DNA from: Viridothelium virens
Lineage: Eukaryota > Ascomycota > Dothideomycetes > Trypetheliales > Trypetheliaceae
Length of the DNA: 64,000 nt
NCBI GenBank assembly: GCA_010094025.1
Contig: ML991843.1
Span: 84,500 to 148,499, forward strand
Direction: 5' to 3'
Shown here: positions 58,531-64,000 of the stretch, one piece after another
How the letters are laid out: every line of letters starts with the position of its first letter
How positions within the stretch are numbered: the stretch's first letter is position 1
Notes under the pieces: model-generated
The model's database searches: none
What the model was told of the DNA's origin: nothing
The model's input: the letters and a program-made list of their open reading frames with translations, nothing else
Position numbers and translations under genes: made by a program

Positions 58531-61148
58531 AAAACCCACCCAAGCTCGCCTCACACGGCGACCACCGCTACCAGAGCTGCGTCACCGCACTCGAAACTTG
58601 TTGCGATGCCGAGAGAGGGGCGGAAATTTAATCCTTGGCTCTTCCGCCGTGATTCGTTCGCCAACGGCCCTCAGGAACATGACCGGGGGTGGCTGTCTCT
58701 GATGCACCATACGCGGTCTCAGGCGGAAGAGCTGCGGTGAGTCGACGAGTCCTTGTGACCACCTTTGTGCCGCCGCTGTAAATTCCTGCTGCCTCCACCG
58801 AGTCGGAAAACTCTGCGACAGGGCGCGCTCGGGCAGTCGCGCTTCGGCAAACTTACCCCACTCAATATCCCCTTGCCCTTGCTGGCGGGCGGCCAGCCAC
58901 GGGTTGAGATGCAATGTCCACTGGAATTTATTGGAATTGCTTTACTCGGTAACGATCATGTACCTGCACGGTCAGCCCATGCACCCATCTCCACGAGGCC
59001 AAGATGCAGGTCCCCGGTAGGTAGAAGGCCGGCAGAAGGTGTGTGGAAGACGCTACGACCAGTGACAGCCCGGATTTCGAGCCAGCGTCTAACGCAGTGA
59101 GCCGGGCGCAGCCGGTAGCGCTGCACACCGAAGGGTGGGAGCATCAAATCAAACCCGTGGTTTCGTTTGGGATGCACATTTGCCCTCCTGAAAATTTCGA
59201 TTGCCGCACTTTCATCACCGATGTTATGTCCGAATTTCCAAGCGAATAATTGCCACACCTGATGATCATGGACGGTCCCATATTTTGCCCTGAGGATATT
59301 TGCTTAAAGTGAGGTCACGCATCCGCTAGATCGATATTGAAAAATTTGACTACTGTATCTGGATTACGTGTTGCTAGTCCCCCTGCCATGTTGGTGGACC
59401 GTCCGGATTCGTACACACCAGCAATTCGATTTAATTTTGGCTGCACGCCGACATTCCTCGAAGCAGACGATACGGCTGGACTAGCCCAATATGGACTGTT
59501 CTTGCAGTAAGACTACGCATTTAGCAGTCATTTGTGCTACTGCCGACGATGACCATCTGTACGGAACTAACTCCGCTACTCCGAGACTCGAAGACGCAAT
59601 CACATCCTCGCTAGTAATGTCATGCAGGTGTCAGTCATCTTAAGAGATTGATGAAGTCCCGAGTAAATGGTTCCGTTCGGTGATTTTGTGTCGCTTCCAC
59701 AGTCTCACCTCGCATGCCGGCAGCTGCAAGCAGACGGTGAAGAGGTTGCCAAAACTCCCGTAGATGCGCACATATGCAGTTTGAACTCTTTGGCCGAGTC
59801 CTTCCGAAACGTGGATGGCTGATTATCTCCTTTATTCTGCACTTCAGATGCGCCAAGCTCCTGAATCATGCCTGTCGCTCTCATGCACAAGAAAGTGGGG
59901 GTGGTGTGGGACTCATTAGAGATGCTGCTCGTGCGCCGAAGTTGCTACAAGTACTCGATGTTGAGACGGTGAGTACGGAGTACCAAGATGATGGATCTTT
60001 AGCCGCCCTTCGCTACCGCTCTGCCAAGCTGATCGTCAGGGGCGCCACGTTCATCTGAAACCGAAGCCAGGAGGCCTGGGCAGGTCTTCACAAACGCCAT
60101 CGCCGCGGGTGCATCTTCATTTCCCTTCTGCTCATCAAACGTGCATGAAACCTCTGGTCGGTTTAGTGGTCGGCAGACGCACGCAGGAGTCAGGAGAGGC
60201 TCTGGAAGGCCAAAGGAAGAATAAAGTGGGTGAACAACGTGGTCGCAGGGGTTGTCTTCAGCCGTGATGTGCATCGGATCCTTCTCCACTTTGCGACACG
60301 TGGAAAGTAGGTAGCTGCATGTCATCGGGCCTTCCCACTGCCTCGGGTCTCGTCTCTAGCCCCCTAGTATACCTCTCATCTATTCGTCGGCGTCTGCCTT
60401 TGCAGTCGGAAATGACCGTGGAATTGAGAGAACTTCACGTTTGAGAATGATTGCGTACTTGCTACCATACACTCTCCGAGCCTACTATATCGAGACCATA
60501 CCCAACAGTCCAACACCTTCTCTTTTTACCTTTGACGAGATGATGAATGAGGGCGAACTCCCTAGGCAATGGGCAATATCTCATATTCTGCAACAAGACG
60601 TCACTGATGAACAGCACACCACCAAAGCCTTCTTTGCAACCCTGCATCAAAAGCAATCTTCCAAGTCTTCCAGTAGGTCCGTGTTTGCTTTTTGCTTCCA
60701 TCTCCACACTCTCTTTGTTGGTCTCGAGGAAAGGCAAAATAGGCAAAGCGAGACACCTGGCTCCGGATCTGGCGGGAGATGTGCCGGAGCTCGGCGACAC
60801 TCTTGTTCATGGGCCAGTAGCTTCCGTCAACTCTATGCAGCATCCAAGCCGCCTTTGCAGCCGGCGTGAACTGCAAGTTCGATGGGTTCAGCTAGGTTTG
60901 CGCTGCAAAAGCAAGCCAATAGTGCCTTCCGTACGAATGCCCGTCCTGGCTGTAGTAATCTCTCCGTGACATGACGTTACCACCTGAGAGTGTGCAGCCG
61001 GTCAAGAGGACCAATGATTACAGCTGATTGAAGTTCTAGACTCAGCTAGGCATGCCACTTTGCATGCGGGCACTGCAGAACATCCAGCGGAACGGTCAAA
61101 TATGGGTAAGAAACACTGGTCCATTTCCCTTGGCCAACCGCAAGCGCC

Positions 61149-62173
61149 CTAGCCTTCATCATCGTCTTCTATGCCTTGATCTTGTGCAGCTTGCGTTGAA
61201 ACCCAGTTCTCGAGCATCTGTTGCCCGGTATCTGCAGCCCCCGGCCCTGAATTGACCTTGCCGCCTCGACGTTTGATCACTAAACACAGTATTCGTCCAT
61301 AGATACTGAATCCGTCATAAGATGTGTTGAGGCCTAATTTCTTTTTGTCGTCTGTCTTGCCATGGTCATCTTCTGGGTCATTATTCCCGCTCCTCTTTCT
61401 CTTGCCCGCTCTGCTATCACTCGACTCGAATGCATCATCACTATCGCCCTCTTCGTCCACAAATAGTCCGTCCCTACTATCTTGACGCGATCGCTTCCGC
61501 ATTCCCCGGTGGCTATCCTGCCCGTTGTCCACCATTTCAGCGTCTGGTATCTCATCGAGATCGATAGTATCATCTTCCTCACGGAGGATTGGGCGCGACG
61601 CGTCATCGTCCGGTACATCAACGGGATTCTCGATGTTGCCGTTGGTCAGCCAGCTCGTCAGCTTGCCAGAGTTGCTCTTCAGACGACTGGCTTTCTTCTC
61701 GAAATCCTTTTGCTTTGTGAGAATCGAGTGACGCGTTGACGGCTCAGTAAGAAAAATGGACACTTCGTATTCATCTGTAATCCAACAGCTTAGCCATCGT
61801 ATTCCATTTAGAAGATGTGCGATATAAGCCAGGATCCTTTGCAGGGTCATGCTGACCGAGATTTGGACATACCTGTCGTAACCACATCCTTTACTCCTTT
61901 CTTCTTTCCTTTGCCTTTCCCCTTGGCTCGCTCGTTTTCCTCTCGAAGCTTTGGCAAGACGAGAGGCCTAACAGACTCGATTACCCGCGGTAATACGGGA
62001 TCTCTGCTGTTCAACAGCCACGTTTGGGCGAGCGCCGGGTTGTCCAAGTAAATTCGCACTTCAAGCACGGAGTATCGGGTGATACGCAAATAGCGTCGTA
62101 TCGGAGCCATAGAAAACTGGTATAAATGGGACAGGAATTTGGCCTTTCCTTCAGGCCTAAATTTCCCAGCCAT
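61149..62173 (-). CDS. Fungal protein of unknown function with basic N- and acidic C-terminal halves
   Basis: Two exons on the minus strand, 62173-61873 and 61774-61149, give 308 residues. The N-terminal ~100 residues look folded: KFLSHLYQFSMAPIRRYLRITRYSVLEVRIYLDNPALAQTW, LPRVIESVRPLVLPKL, then a basic GKGKGKKKG stretch and, after the intron, DEYEVSIFLTEPSTRHSIL. The C-terminal half is acidic and disordered with basic clusters suiting nuclear localisation (GMRKRSRQD, AGKRKRSG). It ends GQQMLENWVSTQ, which has a degenerate PIP-box-like look. I do not recognise the family. The 98-nt intron junction keeps frame. Confidence 0.72.
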
Positions 62174-62400
62174 GATGCAGATTAGGGCAGGGGGAGGTGG
62201 AGAGCAGGCAAGTCTGCCGAGCGGAAACTCCGACGGACCTATTACGATACCTCTATTTCGTGATACAAAGCAGCAGTACCTTAGATTTTTGAAGCGTCGA
62301 CTTTCAACTCCAACCCCTTCTATTCTGGATCATTAAACATACTATCACCTTCAGTACTCCTCGAAACTATGGTGTTCTGATTATCGCTTGTTGTTCAGCC

Positions 62401-64000
62401 ATGATACTGGAGCTTCATGTTTGGGGTCCCGCGTTTGGTCTTCCATCCATTGATCCACAATGTCTTGCAGCGATTGCACTCCAAAGACTCTCATTTCCAG
62501 AAGATGCTTGGGTACTCATCCCAGATCATGACGCTACAATAGGTCCTAATAGTGAGTGAGTATTTCAAATTTGAGTATCCATATAGCGCATGAGCCTCTG
62601 CCGCGCATCTCGAGTAAACGGCTAATTCTGCGCTCCTAGACGTTTTCCCCGCGTTGTTTGATGGGACATTATGGCACTCGGGTTTTCGGTCAATAGCAAA
62701 ATACCTTGGCAAACATTCATCATTGGATCAGGATCTCGATGAGCAACAGAAGGCTGAGGGTGTTGCGTGAGCAAAATCTAGAAAAAAGAGACAGAACCCT
62801 GAATACTAAAGCTAGATAGATACTCGAGCCTGATTGAATCCTCGGCCCAGCCACTTCTCGACCTGTCCCTTTATGTGTCGTACGAGAACTACCGACAGAC
62901 TACACGTCCGGCTTGGTCTGCAATACTTCCCTGGCATGCCAACTATATCCTACCCCAAAACATTCGGACAACTGCGAAAGAGAGAACCGCAAATCTCGGG
63001 TTGAGCGCTCTAGATATCGATAATGATGATAATAGGGATGGTAAAAAATCGACATCTGGCAATGCAGGCCCTCAAGAAGAGGTTCGCCAACTACCTGCGG
63101 AAGAGTCAATAAAACCCAAGAGCCTACTCCTACCACGCAAAGAAACCATCCGCAGCATGCTCAACCAACCCAAATACGCCGGACGATTCAAACTCGATGC
63201 CCTCATGTCCTCCTTGTTCGAACCCCTCTCCTCCCTCCTGGCCTCAAAACCCTACCTTCTCACCTCCTCTCACCCCACCGCCCTCGACTGCCTCGCCCTC
63301 GGCTACCTCTCTATTGCTCTCTCCGCGCCCGTCGCCCACCCCTGGCTCCGCCAAACCCTCACATCCAAACACCCAACCCTCACGTCCTACACCAAGCGCC
63401 TCATCGCCCTCACCTTCGGACCACCCATCCACCCCACCGACATCCCCACCCTCAACTCTCTCCCCGCCAACGACGCCACCGCCCTCTCTTCCTTCCGAAG
63501 CGAAAGACACCTTACCCTCCCCTGGCACCCCAAACCCCAACCCAGCAGCATCACCACCCTCGCCACAACCTCCACCTCCCTAATCGAAGGCCTCGCCGCC
63601 CCCCTCCCAGGCTCCCGCTTCCTCCTCCCCGGCCCCACCATCCTCGCCCCCTCCCACCTCGACGCCTCAGCCCCTCCTTCAGCACCACTCCTGTTCTCCC
63701 GCCATTTGCAGCAGGTGGCGGCACTGGCAGCGGGGGCGCTGGCGCTGGTCGCGTATGCGGTGGTGGCGCGGTTTGGTGTGAGGAAGGAGAACGGGATGGA
63801 GGAATTTGGGGGGAGGAAGGAGGAGGGAGTGCGGGGGACTGCTGAGCTGCAGGTGGATGAGGCGGGGGCGATGTTGGCGGCTTTGGGGAGGGAGATGTGG
63901 GGTGTTAGGGAGAGGGAGAGGGAGAGGGAGTTGGTGGGGAGGGAGAGAGAGGTTGGGAGAGAGGGGGAGGGCGAGAGGGAGAAGGAGAGAGACAGGGGAG
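62401..64000 (+). CDS. sam37: SAM37/Tom37-type sorting and assembly machinery subunit, truncated by window end
   Basis: Three exons so far, 62401-62551, 62640-62766 and 62820 onward to the window edge, about 486 residues. The N-terminus MILELHVWGPAFGLPSIDPQCLAAI, then NVFPALFDGTLWHSGFRSI, is the metaxin/Tom37 N-terminal domain. The later ALDCLALGYLSIAL and HPWLRQTL lie in the C-terminal GST-like region. A hydrophobic segment VAALAAGALALVAYAVVARF precedes a charged Arg/Glu-rich end. SAM37 acts in the mitochondrial outer membrane with SAM50 and SAM35, inserting beta-barrel proteins. The 3' end has strong purine bias with (GAGAGG) repeats; the stop codon is outside the window. Confidence 0.87.

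Larger units (their letters stand above)
57713..61148. other. Gene-poor region with minisatellite
   Basis: No ORF above 145 codons has support; the plus and minus ORFs at 60.4-60.9 kb are mutually overlapping. A TTCTGAAG-type repeat (57790-57835) and a 15-bp minisatellite (58468-58530) are the only clear structures. Upstream sequence of the gene at 62173 is on the other side, so this is its 3' flank. Confidence 0.4.

Noticed and set aside
60441-60969. Overlapping ORFs of 142, 140 and 112 codons on both strands
   Set aside because: Mutually exclusive and without domains or conserved start contexts.

Overview
The window reads as a euchromatic piece of a filamentous ascomycete (Pezizomycotina) genome. 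Evidence: short GT-AG introns of about 40-90 nt with CTAAC/CTGAC-type branch points, CAMMATG start contexts, a fungal gene set (HET-domain protein, Pil1-type eisosome protein, fungal rhodopsin, homoisocitrate dehydrogenase of the aminoadipate lysine pathway, DUF1769, SAM37) and dense two-strand packing. I cannot name the genus. A GH28 pectinase and small secreted proteins are compatible with a plant-associated or saprotrophic life style. All gene models were spliced by eye, checked for frame across each junction, and have no transcript support.

Layout. 1-7.5 kb looks accessory: a HET-domain gene, a decayed ORF with in-frame stops near 4.7-5.0 kb, and a DUF7730-like gene on the minus strand. 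7.5-10.7 kb holds a seven-exon secreted Asp-zincin metallopeptidase with a very long Ser/Gly-rich tail. 11.9-20.1 kb carries an SDR oxidoreductase, mitochondrial ribosomal protein uS8m, a proline-rich protein with a globular N-terminus, homoisocitrate dehydrogenase and a DUF1769 protein. 20.9-26.8 kb is a divergent pair: a ~1090-residue coiled-coil protein and an F-box protein. 27.4-32.3 kb has a small Gly/Val-rich protein, a GH28 exo-polygalacturonase-like enzyme with an N-terminal membrane anchor, and an eisosome Pil1/Lsp1 protein. 32.9-38.4 kb has mitochondrial isoleucyl-tRNA synthetase, a three-repeat RPEL protein and a small six-cysteine secreted protein. 39.7-46.8 kb has an alpha/beta hydrolase, a microbial-type rhodopsin with proton-pump residues and a ZIP zinc transporter. 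47.9-55.1 kb has a second SDR, a UPF0183/PHAF1 protein and a kinesin-5 motor. 55.1-61.1 kb is gene-poor apart from one plausible 26-codon ORF with its own TATA box. 61.1-64 kb has a conserved-looking basic/acidic protein of unknown role and the start of SAM37, which runs off the window.

The genes are mostly unrelated housekeeping and accessory functions; I see no biosynthetic cluster, defence island, CRISPR array, intact transposon, rRNA or tRNA. Mitochondrial functions recur (uS8m, isoleucyl-tRNA synthetase, SAM37), but without signs of co-regulation. The most unusual signal is compositional: seven GC-rich coding stretches all switch from C-rich to G-rich in the direction of transcription, whichever strand the gene is on. 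I found no clear candidate for a wholly new biological system; the skew switch, the zincin tail, the RPEL exon-repeat match and the micro-ORF are the leads I would follow first.
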